From Halocatena marina (lineage in GTDB: Archaea; Halobacteriota; Halobacteria; Halobacteriales; Haloarculaceae), in assembly GCF_023276375.1 (NCBI RefSeq), contig NZ_JALLPK010000003.1, positions 124,001-188,000 on the forward strand: a stretch of 64,000 bases of DNA. The letters run 5' to 3'. How positions within the stretch are numbered: position 1 is the first letter of the stretch; the number at the start of each line of letters is the position of its first letter. The notes under the pieces are model-generated. The model saw only the letters and a program-made list of their open reading frames with translations. It searched no databases and was not told where the DNA came from. The translations under genes were made by a program, and so were the position numbers. This document shows positions 34,254 through 44,388 of the stretch, in pieces.

Positions 34254-35414
34254 ATGGCGAAAATAGAGATTGATGAACTGACAAAAGTCTTTGAGTCAGC
34301 GGAGAGCGAAATAACTGCTGTCAATAAGCTCAACCTTACGATCGATGACGGCGAATTTCTGGTCCTTGTCGGCCCATCAGGGTGTGGAAAATCAACCACG
34401 CTCAGGTCTATTGCAGGCTTGGAAACCGTCACGGATGGAACGATCAAGATAGACGATAGGGATATTACTGACGCCAAACCTAAGAATCGTGATATCGCGA
34501 TGGTGTTCCAGAACTATGCGCTCTACCCCCACATGACGGTTCGTGAGAACATGTCTTTTGGCCTTGAGATGACTACCGATATCTCAGACGACGTGATTCA
34601 CGATCGGGTACGAGACGCTGCGGCGATGCTCGGTATTGAAGACCTGCTGGAAAAGAAGCCAAGGTCACTCTCGGGCGGCCAACAGCAGCGCGTCGCGCTC
34701 GGCCGAGCAATCGTTAGGGAACCGAAGGCGTTCCTGATGGACGAGCCACTGTCGAACTTAGATGCCAAACTCCGCACCGAGATGCGCACCGAACTTCAAG
34801 ACCTCCAGCAAGAACTGGAAATCAGCACGGTGTACGTCACCCACGATCAGACAGAGGCAATGACTATGGGTGACAAAATCGCGATACTGAACGGAGGAGA
34901 ACTCCAGCAGGTCGGCACGCCACTCGAATGCTACTACCAGCCCCAGAATCAGTTCGTGGCGAGTTTTATTGGATCCCCGAGTATGAACTTCTTCGAGGTC
35001 ACGTATTCGGACTCGGACAAGCAGTCGACTCTTGACCAAGAGAAGTTCAAGTATAGTATGTCCGACGAGCTAGCGGGACAACTCGGCAGGGTTAATGAAT
35101 CACTCGTTCTCGGGATTCGCCCGGAGAGTATCGACGTCACCGACACACAGGCACCGAATGCACTTGAGGTAGAAGTCTCGGTGGTCGAACCGTTGGGTGA
35201 GCGGACACTCGTCTACTTCGATATCGGTGGCGAAACCTATATTGCAAGCCTTGACACCGATGTTTTCGTCAGTCCGGGTGACGTTCTCAATATTAGCTTC
35301 CCGGAAGAGAAGCTCCACATCTTCGATCGCGCTACCGGTAATGCCATTTGGAACCCCGATCCACCGTCGGAGAATAGAGTGATGCTGCGTACCGGAACCA
35401 GTGATAGTGTTTAG
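34254..35414 (+). CDS. Sugar ABC transporter ATP-binding protein (MalK/UgpC type), copy 1
   Basis: 386 residues from ATG 34254. The ATPase domain has Walker A GPSGCGKST (about 40-48), Q-loop FQNYALYPHM, signature LSGGQQQR (about 140), Walker B LMDEPLSNLD and the switch His in YVTHDQTEAM. From about 240 on is the C-terminal OB/TOBE regulatory domain (LGIRPESIDVTD, VVEPLGERTLVYF) of the CUT1 class. It energises uptake of oligosaccharides through two permeases. It is strongly similar to the second ATPase at 51149-52297 and is separated from the permeases (40067-41921) by a decayed transposase and the DUF2264 gene. Confidence 0.93.
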   Translation: MAKIEIDELTKVFESAESEITAVNKLNLTIDDGEFLVLVGPSGCGKSTTLRSIAGLETVTDGTIKIDDRDITDAKPKNRDIAMVFQNYALYPHMTVRENMSFGLEMTTDISDDVIHDRVRDAAAMLGIEDLLEKKPRSLSGGQQQRVALGRAIVREPKAFLMDEPLSNLDAKLRTEMRTELQDLQQELEISTVYVTHDQTEAMTMGDKIAILNGGELQQVGTPLECYYQPQNQFVASFIGSPSMNFFEVTYSDSDKQSTLDQEKFKYSMSDELAGQLGRVNESLVLGIRPESIDVTDTQAPNALEVEVSVVEPLGERTLVYFDIGGETYIASLDTDVFVSPGDVLNISFPEEKLHIFDRATGNAIWNPDPPSENRVMLRTGTSDSV

Positions 35415-35429
35415 TTTGGAGCATTGTGC

Positions 35430-35935
35430 CAGCGAACAAAGTTCTGCGATCAATTTCGGTCGTTTCCGGGTCGACGCGGCTGAAGCAGTTCGGAAACGGC
35501 AACGCTCATAGCTTCATTTCGTGAAAAATTCGTTCGACAGCGTTCCGATTTCCGTAGCGGCGAGCTGAAATCTGAGTCGACTCGTTGATGTGCTGTTTGG
35601 GGGGGCTGGGCGCCATCAACGAAAAATACAGCAGCTTCGACATGAAACTCGCGAAGAAAAAGATCGGTGAGAGCCGTCGTCGTGGTTAAAGACAACCGGG
35701 CATGAAAGAAGATCATTCGTTTGTATGTGAACGGCGGCGTACAGCCAGAATTGCCCGTCGCTGATGCGAATTTCAGTTTCGTCGGCGCAATCTGATTCGG
35801 AGATTACCCAGAGTCTGGCTGTAGATTGGCTTTCTGCAACCAATTGCGGATTGCTTTCCACGACTATTGGACACCCAGCAAGTCGAATAATTCAGTGGTA
35901 TTCGACAACGAGAGATCTGCAACGTGCGATGGAAT
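35430..35935 (-). pseudogene. IS6-family transposase, degenerate
   Basis: Blocks such as ETEIRISDGQFWLYAAVHIQTN (first catalytic Asp region), TTTTALTDLFLREFHVEAAVF, FFVDGAQPPQTAHQRV (second Asp) and RNEAMSVAVSELLQPR match haloarchaeal IS6-type transposases. Frames are shifted and the N-terminus is missing. Inverted repeats were not identified. Confidence 0.65.
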
Positions 35936-36284
35936 ACTAACCTTCATCGCTGGCCAAGATATCCGTACATATTTCACAAAATGAAAATCAATTTAGTCTC
36001 TTTTTCCTCTGAGACGGCTGATCTCTGGCCGAGCCACCGAGAAATCCGTCGCTCTCACTTTTTACGCTTAATTACTCGACCTCGCATGTTTGTTCAGGCT
36101 GGTGACCTAGAGTGTCTGATGCTGCCGATTACGTCGTTTCTCTCCTGCACTGCTCCGATTGACGAGCTGGGGTGCTCTTCGACGCGGCAGAAACATCATG
36201 CGAAAACCTGCGTCACAGGTCTTGTTGCTTTCCGCAACAAGACTATCGAGTGCATCTCAATACACGTTCTTCCAGCGAAAATCG

Positions 36285-36790
36285 AATGAGCCTTGAACAA
36301 GTTCCTCACCAAGTATAACTGGGACACTGGCCGGCTGAACAGTGAACGGCTCGCACTCTTCTAAGCACACAACGAAACCGCATAGAGTCGTGGAGATGTT
36401 GTCGATGATGACGACGCCTTCACTCGCAAGACTGACAAACGGATTCCAAACGTCGGGAAGTTCTACGATCATACCAAACGCGGCTACACCTGGAAACAAA
36501 ATCTCATCTATGCTCTCTACGCCGACGAAAAAACCACATACCCACTCAGCTTCCGTCTCTACGAGAAGTAAGTGAAGACATTGATAGAATTAGCGACCGA
36601 TCTCGTCAACGAACCCATCGAGATAGGTGCCCCGGCGGACACCTGCCTTTTTGACAGAAGCTACTGCTCGGAAACATTCGTCACGCACCTCGAATCATGC
36701 CATTAGCAGTGGGTTTCGGCTATCAAGAGCTATACTCGCATCACCTACGCGGGCGGGCATTTCAGAGTCACCAACTCAACCTAGATCGAC
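36285..36790 (+). pseudogene. IS4-family (ISH8-like) transposase, degenerate
   Basis: Readable blocks: DVVDDDDAFTRKTDKRIPNV, KFYDHTKRGYTWKQNLIYAL, TTYPLSFRLYEK, ADTCLFDRSYCSETFVTHLE and WVSAIKSYTRITYAG. These are the central DDE part of IS4-type haloarchaeal transposases, with several stops. Both ends are lost. The preceding 350 bp (35936-36284) show nothing recognisable. Confidence 0.65.
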
Positions 36791-36979
36791 TACTTTCTTT
36801 ACGCTAAAGTTACACCTTCTCAATAGATTACCGAATGATTTTAATACGCACTCTATCTTCCTATAGAAAGAGATGCCGTTGTTCATATTTCGGTGTAGAT
36901 TGATGACGAATCGGCCGAACGCAGGTTCCACCGTACTGTGCCGAACCGGACTGTGTAGCAGTTCCGCTGGTGACTATCC

Positions 36980-38776
36980 ATGACGAACCCAATTGCGTCC
37001 AACCCACTCAAAACGCGTGGCGATGCACAAGCAGCAGTCCGTGAATTGGTAACCCCATTAGAGAAACACGCAAGTTCGGGCGGTGCACTTGTCCGTCCCG
37101 GCAATACCGGTGCGGCGTTTTCCGAGGTTTGTGCCGCCCAAGAAGGAGTCACTCGTCCACTATGGGGAATCGTGCCACTCCTTGATGGTAATGGTAAATT
37201 CGAGCACCTCCAGCGCTATCGAAAAGGGATTCGGCATGGTACAAATCCGAACCACGATGAGTACTGGGGCGACATTGCCGATTTTTCCCATCACCACGTC
37301 GAAATTGCCCCGCTCGGCTTTGCGCTTGCACTTCAACCTGATGAGTTTTGGGACCCGTTGTCGGATGCGGAACAGAGCCAGCTGGTCGAGTGGCTGAACG
37401 GCACGAACGATGCCGAACTCTACGATTGCAACTGGCTCTGGTTTCGCGTACTCGCGAATCTTGGACTACGATCTGTCGGTGCTAACCACGATTGGGTGCA
37501 GGCGGAGCGGGACCTTGAGCGATTAGAACAGTGGGCCAGCGACGATGGCTGGTACGTTGATGGGACGCCGGGGCGCGTCGATTACTACGCGGCCTGGGCG
37601 ATGCATACCTACGGCCTGATCTATGCGGCATTGACTCAAGACGCCGAACGTAATGCGCAATTTCGGGACCGAGCTGCGAAATTCGCACAGGACTATCGCT
37701 ATTGGTTTGCAGACGACGGATCCGCACTGCCATACGGCCGGAGCCTCACATACCGCTTCGCGCAATCATCATTCTGGGGCGCTCTGGCTCTGGCGGACAT
37801 CGAAGCTCTGCCGTGGTCCGAGATACGCTGGCACTGGCAGCGCAATCTCCAGTGGTGGCGCGAACGGCCGATTTTCAGGGACGACGGGGTGCTATCGATC
37901 GGATACGCGTATCCGACACTAAAGATGAGCGAAGACTATAATGCACCGAGTTCGCCCTACTGGGCCCTCAAGGCGTTTTTGCCGCTGGCACAGTCAGCGT
38001 CACACCCGTTCTGGCAAGCAGCCCCGAAACCGCCCAACGACCTCGAATCCCGCATTGTGCAGGAGACACCGAAGCTGATACTCTCTCGCGACCGAGGCGA
38101 CGTGTTCGCACTTGCTGCCGGGCAGAACACAGAGTACAATCATAAATACAACAAGTTCGCGTACTCGACTGCATTCGGTTTCGGGGTCGGCAGTGATGTT
38201 CGGGGATTAGCATCGGCCGGACCGGACAATGTGCTTGCATTGAGTGATGGGAACGATTACGTCCGGACACGCGAAAATGTCATCGAATCGAATGTAGACG
38301 ATGGAATTTCCTACTCCCAATGGCGCCCTTGGGACGACGTCGTGGTTGAGAGTTGGCTCGTTCCGATGATCCCATGGCACGTTAGGATCCACCGACTTGA
38401 CACAAAACGCTTGGTATCCAGTTCAGAAGGCGGATTCGGGATCAATCTCGACGGCGAGCTGATATCCCAAACAATGGAAGACAGGAAAGCGGTGGTACGT
38501 AATTCGACCAGTACCAGTGGTCTTGTTGACCTCGCGGCGAACCGTAGCGGTGATAGCGTCCAACCCGATCCGAATACGGATCTCTATCATCCTCGGACAA
38601 TTGTACCCCTCCTGTCCGACCAGCACGACCAAGGCATACACTGGATAGTTACGGCCGTGTTCGCATCAACAAATGCCACAGACGAGCGATGGTTCGAACC
38701 TCCTCGGTTCCGACGCGGTGAAAGTATCACCATTATCGCTGCTGATGGAGAACAGAAGGTTGAGATCGATCGCTGA
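36980..38776 (+). CDS. DUF2264 domain-containing protein
   Basis: 598 residues, the usual length of the family. The N-terminal two thirds (about 1-370) are an alpha/alpha-barrel-like region with conserved aromatic-rich blocks (CNWLWFRVLANLGLR, DDGWYVDGTPGRVDYYAAWAM, FADDGSALPYGRSLTYRFAQS). About 390-598 is beta-rich (KYNKFAYSTAFGFGVG, YSQWRPWDDVVVESW). DUF2264 proteins sit in polysaccharide-utilisation clusters next to rhamnosidases and lyases, and their fold resembles polysaccharide lyases or hydrolases; the activity is not firmly established. There is no signal peptide, so it acts in the cytoplasm. A C-terminal fragment of a second copy is at 48826-49531. Confidence 0.9.
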   Translation: MTNPIASNPLKTRGDAQAAVRELVTPLEKHASSGGALVRPGNTGAAFSEVCAAQEGVTRPLWGIVPLLDGNGKFEHLQRYRKGIRHGTNPNHDEYWGDIADFSHHHVEIAPLGFALALQPDEFWDPLSDAEQSQLVEWLNGTNDAELYDCNWLWFRVLANLGLRSVGANHDWVQAERDLERLEQWASDDGWYVDGTPGRVDYYAAWAMHTYGLIYAALTQDAERNAQFRDRAAKFAQDYRYWFADDGSALPYGRSLTYRFAQSSFWGALALADIEALPWSEIRWHWQRNLQWWRERPIFRDDGVLSIGYAYPTLKMSEDYNAPSSPYWALKAFLPLAQSASHPFWQAAPKPPNDLESRIVQETPKLILSRDRGDVFALAAGQNTEYNHKYNKFAYSTAFGFGVGSDVRGLASAGPDNVLALSDGNDYVRTRENVIESNVDDGISYSQWRPWDDVVVESWLVPMIPWHVRIHRLDTKRLVSSSEGGFGINLDGELISQTMEDRKAVVRNSTSTSGLVDLAANRSGDSVQPDPNTDLYHPRTIVPLLSDQHDQGIHWIVTAVFASTNATDERWFEPPRFRRGESITIIAADGEQKVEIDR

Positions 38777-38844
38777 CCGGTCCACTCACCCTGCGTTATC
38801 CCATCTGACCGTGTCACAGAATCCATCTCATATTTTCCCACACA

Positions 38845-39830
38845 TCGGATCGTTTCCTCGCTTGTGGTTAGTAATGGCAACGACGCGCCGTAGGCAGGGC
38901 GCAACGAATACTTTTGTTCGTGTGTGGGCACGGCCTCGTGCACGTCTGTGCCCAAGGCCGAAGCCTTAATCGCGTCATCGGTTCGTTCAACCCCCGTCCG
39001 GTGATTGTATGTCTCGTTCTGGATGGATTGGATCAGCTGAACGTCCTAGCTGTGTCCCTCGATATGGTCTTCGGCCCCGTATTCGATGTCCAGTGGGTCG
39101 TCAGTGTTTCGCGGATCGTACGGAGCGACTGGCACGACCACCTGCTGGCCGCAGGGGTCGTGCCAGTCGGGAATGTCGTACGCGCTGTCTCCAAGCATCC
39201 AGATTAGTTATCGATGGCGAGCACATCACGAGTGACGCGCATTGTCGTCTCCTCCGCTTGTTTGGCTTGTGCGAACTCCGCTGCTATCGGGACCTTTGAC
39301 CTGGTCGAGGCGATCGCACAGCTGATGCCGTAGTAGTACCCCTTACAGTTAGATCGTAGTTCCACGACGCAGCGTCGTTGTATCGGATCGCTTCGATGTG
39401 AGTCGAATCGATAACGTAAATGGAGTCGATAGCGTGTTCGAGATCGGTGAGAAACCGGTCAAAAGAGTCTATAGATAGCGGCTTGTCGAATCCGCAGTAG
39501 TACCAGACGAGACTATGCTGGGGTTCTCGTGTGACCAGGCGTATGCAGTAAACGTTCTGGTAGCAGCAGTGCAGAAAACCGCGAAGGTGATTTGGTAGCT
39601 AGTGGGCCGTGTTCGCCCCCACTTCGAGGGAGGCGAACACGTCGTATTTCAACAGGAAGGCAAATTCAAGGTGTTCGAACAGCGGTACCATCTTGGTAGC
39701 TGCCGTATTCAAGAAGTCGCCTACTGAAGCTACATCTTGCAGGGTTGCGGTCGTGCTGTACACATTTTCCGCACCCTGCAGCTTCGTACGTGACACTTTC
39801 TATGACACGCTTCCTCCAGCAGAAGCACAG
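38845..39830 (-). pseudogene. IS5-family transposase, degenerate
   Basis: From the start near 39800: MVPLFEHLEFAFLLKYDVFAS (N-terminal block), then in other frames DWHDPCGQQVV, VAPYDPRNTDDPLDIEYG, NETYNHRTGVERTDDAIKACG (catalytic Glu region) and TKVFVAPCLRRVVAITN. Many frameshifts. It matches the haloarchaeal IS5-like transposases in block order. Confidence 0.65.
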
Positions 39831-40035
39831 TTCATGCTAAGCATAATCCCCCTGATTTCCTTGTGAAACTGGAAAGTTTGTTCTCCCTCTTGTAGAGAAG
39901 GAGGTGCAGTTGGGAAGTCATCGCAGGTCCGTCTGTCCCATTGCTGAAACAGAGCTAACCGCTGTATTCCAAGCTTCGGGGAATAGGGCATGGTCCTACG
40001 CCCGTGTAGTGAAATACGACGAATAAAAGGGATAA

Positions 40036-40043
40036 CTTTATTA
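40036..40043 (+). promoter_or_regulatory. TATA box of the permease operon
   Basis: ACTTTATT lies about 28 bases before the ATG at 40067, the expected distance for a short-leader haloarchaeal promoter. Confidence 0.45.
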
Positions 40044-40066
40044 ACATCAGTACGGTCATTACCCCC

Positions 40067-41050
40067 ATGGCTACGAGTACTGAGGATACCTCAGAATGGA
40101 GGTCCTTGGACTGGATGAAGGAAGTTATTGGAATCAGACGATCACAGGACAATTTAATCGGAATGCTCTTTCTAGTTCCGAACGTTGTCGTCTTCAGTGC
40201 ATTTATGCTCACTCCTGTGCTATTTGCGTTTTACATATCTTTCACTGAATGGAGTATCCTGGGTACTCCGAGCTGGGTCGGACTCGATAATTACGTTACT
40301 ATATTCACGCCATTGCCATGGGAAAACAACTGGGCGGCGTTGCGGACGCCGGATGCAAATCTCTGGTGGTGGTCCGTAAAGAACACGTTGGTTTACGCCA
40401 TAGGGACGGTTCCGCTTTCAGTATTTGGAGGTCTCGGCGCTGCACTGTTGTTTGACAAGGGAATTCGGGCAAAAAAGACCTTCCGCGCTATTTACTTCAT
40501 GCCCGTCATGCTTAGTGGTGCCGCGAGTGCGATTATCTGGCGCTGGGTCTTTTCGGGGTCAGGGATATTGAACTATTTTCTCGAACCAGTCGGTCTGGCG
40601 TACAACTGGGCGGGTTCAACTGACACTGCACTTTTCGGCGTGATGACTATCGCTATCTGGGCCGGAATTGGATTCAACATGATCTTCTACCTCGCTGGAC
40701 TCCAGAATATCCCTGATGAACTCTACGAATCAGCGCGGCTGGATGGGGCAAACGCTTGGCAACGGTTCCGACGGATCACTTGGCCGAATTTGAGTAGTAT
40801 CACATTCTTCGTACTCGTTCTCGCTGTCATTAAATCGTTTCAAGTGTTCGCCTACGCGTACGTCTTCTCCGAAAATGGCGGTCCATACTATGCGACAACT
40901 ACCATCGTCGTACTCATTTATAAGCGAGCATTTGAGGAGGGCCAGATGGGTGTCGGCAGCGCAATGGCAGTGTGTCTATTCTTGATGATCTTCGCGTTTA
41001 GCTACTATCAGTACCGGTTGCGCGATAATAATGAGGAGGCGGGGTACTAA
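40067..41050 (+). CDS. Carbohydrate ABC transporter permease (MalF/UgpA type)
   Basis: 327 residues with six membrane segments, beginning with NLIGMLFLVPNVVVFSAFMLTPVLFAFYIS. The cytoplasmic EAA loop that docks on the ATPase is ELYESARLDGANAWQRFRRI (about 225-245). It forms the membrane channel with the second permease, which starts one base after its stop. The ATPases at 34254-35414 and 51149-52297 and the binding protein at 49760-51082 are the likely partners. The sugar specificity is not visible but fits rhamnose-containing oligosaccharides by context. Confidence 0.93.
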   Translation: MATSTEDTSEWRSLDWMKEVIGIRRSQDNLIGMLFLVPNVVVFSAFMLTPVLFAFYISFTEWSILGTPSWVGLDNYVTIFTPLPWENNWAALRTPDANLWWWSVKNTLVYAIGTVPLSVFGGLGAALLFDKGIRAKKTFRAIYFMPVMLSGAASAIIWRWVFSGSGILNYFLEPVGLAYNWAGSTDTALFGVMTIAIWAGIGFNMIFYLAGLQNIPDELYESARLDGANAWQRFRRITWPNLSSITFFVLVLAVIKSFQVFAYAYVFSENGGPYYATTTIVVLIYKRAFEEGQMGVGSAMAVCLFLMIFAFSYYQYRLRDNNEEAGY

Positions 41051-41051
41051 C

Positions 41052-41921
41052 ATGGCCCGATCGAACACAAACTACCCCGGCTACGATACCGGCGGCGCGT
41101 CCTACTGGGTCAAACGATCACTGATATATATCGTTGTCCTCGCGGGAGCGTTGTGGATGGTACTACCAATCTGGTGGGTAATCACGACGTCACTTTCCGA
41201 AGCGCCTGTCGCTAGTGATATCGTCTTCTACCCGCGTAATTTCACACTCGATAACTTCCTCAAGCTGTGGGAGCTACGCGACAGAATCCCCATATTCAAT
41301 TGGTTCTTTAATTCCGTCGTCGTCGGGCTCGCAGTCACTGGGTTCAACCTGATCTTCGACAGCTTGGCTGGCTACTCGCTCGCCAAGATCGAGTTCATCG
41401 GCCGCGATAAGATTTTCCTCCTCTTCATCGCCACGATGATGATTCCCGGAATGATCACGCTGATCCCGATGTACCTCCTTATCGCCGAGTTCGGACTCCT
41501 CAATACGCATGCGGGGCTGATGCTCCCGTTTATTGCCAAACCGTTCGGTATCTTCGTGTTCCGTCAGTATTTCAAGGGCTTGCCCTCCTCTCTCGGGGAC
41601 GCGGCGCTCATTGACGGGTGCAATAAACTGCAGGTGTTCTACAAAATTTATCTGCCGATGGCCAAGCCGGCGGTCGCGTCGGTCGGCATAATCGTGTTCA
41701 TGGGCTTCTGGAATAACTTCACCTGGCCCTTTATCCTCATGTCGGATACCGAGATGTACACCTTGCCCGCCGCCCTTTATACTGCCCAAACGAACTACTT
41801 CACTGACTGGGGTATGCTTATGGCAATCACGCTGATCTTGGTGCTGCCGCTTCTCCTCCTATTCATTGCGCTACAGAAGTACTTCATCAGGGGGATGACA
41901 ATGACGGGAGTGAAAGGCTAG
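41052..41921 (+). CDS. Carbohydrate ABC transporter permease (MalG/UgpE type)
   Basis: 289 residues from ATG 41052, one base after the upstream stop, so both permeases are one operon; an in-frame upstream start at 41031 would overlap. There are six membrane segments, and the EAA loop is GDAALIDGCNKLQVFYKIYL (about 183-202). The C-terminal KYFIRGMTMTGVKG is the conserved end of CUT1 permeases. It pairs with the MalF-type permease as the heterodimeric channel. Confidence 0.93.
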   Translation: MARSNTNYPGYDTGGASYWVKRSLIYIVVLAGALWMVLPIWWVITTSLSEAPVASDIVFYPRNFTLDNFLKLWELRDRIPIFNWFFNSVVVGLAVTGFNLIFDSLAGYSLAKIEFIGRDKIFLLFIATMMIPGMITLIPMYLLIAEFGLLNTHAGLMLPFIAKPFGIFVFRQYFKGLPSSLGDAALIDGCNKLQVFYKIYLPMAKPAVASVGIIVFMGFWNNFTWPFILMSDTEMYTLPAALYTAQTNYFTDWGMLMAITLILVLPLLLLFIALQKYFIRGMTMTGVKG

Positions 41922-42230
41922 CCCTATCCCATTCGCCCAAATGTCTTGAGACCCCACGTCTAACCTCTCTGTAAGCAGATCTTTGAGTTACATAGATACC
42001 ACTCACTACAGTCTTCTCGCTTCTCAAACTCCCTCAACCAGGCAGTGTCGCTTGAGATGAGAGTATAGACCGGATGAATGTGTTGAATCTACTATAGATG
42101 GGTGGGGATTAATCATGTACAACTAGTGCGCTCCATGGGAAAGGCGACTCAGTGTGACTCCTCGTCAGATTTCGTCGCCCGTGGGGTGTGCCAGTTCTGT
42201 CGAGAATTAGTAGCCGATCTCACTTCGTGC
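41922..42230. other. Intergenic region, nothing recognised
   Basis: Between the permease operon and the convergent IclR relic. No frame, repeat or RNA recognised. Confidence 0.4.
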
Positions 42231-42985
42231 CTACGAATAGGTGAGATTGACTTCAATCACGTTCGCATCCCGGAGGACTAACTTAGGGAATTCCCCGGTG
42301 AACCGTTGCTTATTCATTCGGCTCTTGGGACCCGAGACATTCACTAGTGCAATCGCACGGCCCGCCTCGTTCTTCATGGGCGCTGCGATACATCACATCC
42401 CCTGAACCCGCTCTTCGTTGTCGAAGGCATGTTCACAGTCTGCCACTTCGTCGAGGACGCTGAACAGTTCCTCTCTGGTCGAAATCGTACTCTCAGTCAC
42501 CTTCGGCAGTCTGTGGCGCTCGACTATTTCTTCGACCTCATTCTGTGCTCGATGCGCTGTAATCGTCTTCCTGAGTACTGTCGTCTGCAACTGGACATGC
42601 ATACCTGCATGTATATCTAGTTGGACAGCATCCGGACCACGTTCCTTGTAAAGAAACACAAGGCCGTGTTCCTAGATCATGAGGTTCGAATGCTCACCAG
42701 TCTCCGTAGCCAGCTTGTTGATTTCACATCGTACAATTCTGAATACTTCTCTCGAGACTGTGTTCGGTCACCCTAGCACGAGGACTGGGTGCTAACGTAG
42801 TGGGTACTTCCCTTTTTGACAGGGCACTCCTCCCGTGTGAGCGTCCGAAGGTGGTTGTGAACCGTACTTGTCGGTATGTCTAGCTGGTTATCCACTTCAG
42901 GTACCCCAGCTCCGTTGAGTTCGCGAAGCGTTTCGACGATATCCACCGTTCTTTTCTCCGCCCTGATTGGGACAATGGCTTTCGT
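42231..42985 (-). pseudogene. IclR family regulator, degenerate (second copy)
   Basis: In order: RTVDIVETLRELNGAGVPEV and LDIPTSTVHNHLRTLTREE (winged helix), EINKLATETGEHSNLMI, MFLYKERGPDAVQL, EEIVERHRLPKVTESTIST and, after an in-frame stop, CIAAPMKNEAGRAIALVNVSG to the natural end at 42231. Three or more stops break it. It was the same type of regulator as the relic at 27940-28692 and stands directly downstream of the permeases. Confidence 0.75.
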
Positions 42986-43282
42986 AGTGGGACAATAGCA
43001 TACATCTATGAAAAAGAGTTTCCGTTATTGCCGGACAGGTCCGAGCTGGTTGGGCGGGCGACAATGGAGAGAGTGCAGTCCCGTAATCACGCTGCTCTTT
43101 CTGTTTGATCAGTGCTCAGAAGAACCAAACATCTTTGATGTCGGAGACAAACGAGTTTCATGGCTGTCCAACTATAGCAGCGGTTTGATAACCTAAAGAG
43201 CAGGAGATAGCACTGGACGACGGAAGCAGACCTGTATTACTGCTCTCAAAGTCAGGTACCCGTTAGTAGATCGAAAAACCGT
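42986..43282. other. Intergenic region
   Basis: No supported gene. A short plus-strand frame (43008-43196) has no motif. It separates the IclR relic from the 3' end of the alcohol dehydrogenase gene. Confidence 0.35.
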
Positions 43283-44317
43283 TCACTCCGCGAAGCGAAA
43301 CACTGGCTTGCACGTCTCCGAGTTCAAGAACGCCTCGAACGCCATCGCAGGGTCGTTGACGCTGTACGACGTGTCTAGAATCTTGTCCACAGCGATTTCC
43401 CCACGCTTCATCAGGCGGAGCGCCTGCTCGAAGTTGGTCCAGGTCGATCCATAGGACATGTTCATTTCGACTTCGCCACGGACAACAGAAGTGAGACTAA
43501 CCTTACTGGTGTCGTTCGGGATTCCAACAACGACGATCTGACCGCCTTTGCGGACGTGTTCGACACCGGTAGAGATGCCCGTGTGATGACCGGTCGAGTC
43601 GAAGACGACGTCGAATCCGATTCCATCAGTGAACGAGTCGACTCGCTCTTCGAGTCTGTTGCCAGATTGGACGTCGACTGTCTCGATACCGAGATCCTCG
43701 ATGAGCGGAAGTCTGTACCCAGTGTCTCGTGTTAACCCGGAAACAACTACGTTCGCACCGAGCGAGTCTGCCACCGCGGCGACTAAAACACCAATCGGTC
43801 CGGGACCCTCGACAAGAACGTTGTCGCCCGGTGTCGTCTTGGACTGACTGAGTACGGCCCGTGTGGCGATACTCGTGGGTTCCGTAATGGCCGCGTGACG
43901 GAGCGGAACGGAGTCCGGGACAGCATGGACGTGCTGCGGTTCGACTGCGACGTACTGAGTGTATGCCCCGTCACGGTGCATTCCCGTGATAGAAAAGTTC
44001 TGACAAACGTTCGGCTGCCCGTTCTTACACTGGAAGCATTGTCCACAATTATGAATGGGTTCTTCAATTATCTTGTCTCCGATAGCGAACTTGTCGACTT
44101 CAGCACCGACTTCGACGACTTCGCCGGAGTACTCGTGTCCCATGACACGCGGAATTGGAATCCACTCATATCCACCGTCGTATTTGTACGCGTGTGCGTC
44201 GCTTCCACAGAGACCGGCTGTGTGGACTTCAATCAACACTTCGTCCGAATCGGGAGTCGGCGCCTCCCGTTCCTGTGTTTCCACCTGTCCGGGTCCAGTT
44301 TGTACGATTGCTTTCAT
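43283..44317 (-). CDS. Zinc-dependent medium-chain alcohol/sugar dehydrogenase
   Basis: 344 residues of the MDR superfamily. Catalytic zinc ligands are Cys in AGLCGSDAH (about 37) and His-Glu in RVMGHEYSG (about 62-63). The structural zinc site is NCGQCFQCKNGQPNVC (four Cys, about 92-106). The Rossmann loop is VEGPGPIGVLVAAVA. This set resembles sorbitol and threonine dehydrogenase-like enzymes that oxidise polyols or sugar alcohols with NAD(P). The gene is intact and stands alone between dead genes. Its likely job is oxidation of a pathway intermediate such as a lactaldehyde- or sugar-derived alcohol; the substrate is not determined. Confidence 0.9.
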   Translation of the reverse strand: MKAIVQTGPGQVETQEREAPTPDSDEVLIEVHTAGLCGSDAHAYKYDGGYEWIPIPRVMGHEYSGEVVEVGAEVDKFAIGDKIIEEPIHNCGQCFQCKNGQPNVCQNFSITGMHRDGAYTQYVAVEPQHVHAVPDSVPLRHAAITEPTSIATRAVLSQSKTTPGDNVLVEGPGPIGVLVAAVADSLGANVVVSGLTRDTGYRLPLIEDLGIETVDVQSGNRLEERVDSFTDGIGFDVVFDSTGHHTGISTGVEHVRKGGQIVVVGIPNDTSKVSLTSVVRGEVEMNMSYGSTWTNFEQALRLMKRGEIAVDKILDTSYSVNDPAMAFEAFLNSETCKPVFRFAE

Positions 44318-44388
44318 AGTTGTTAGCAGAGTCTAAGATACTCGACTCGTTTTAAGGTTGTCGACCCTTCGTTAATAATCTTGGGTGA

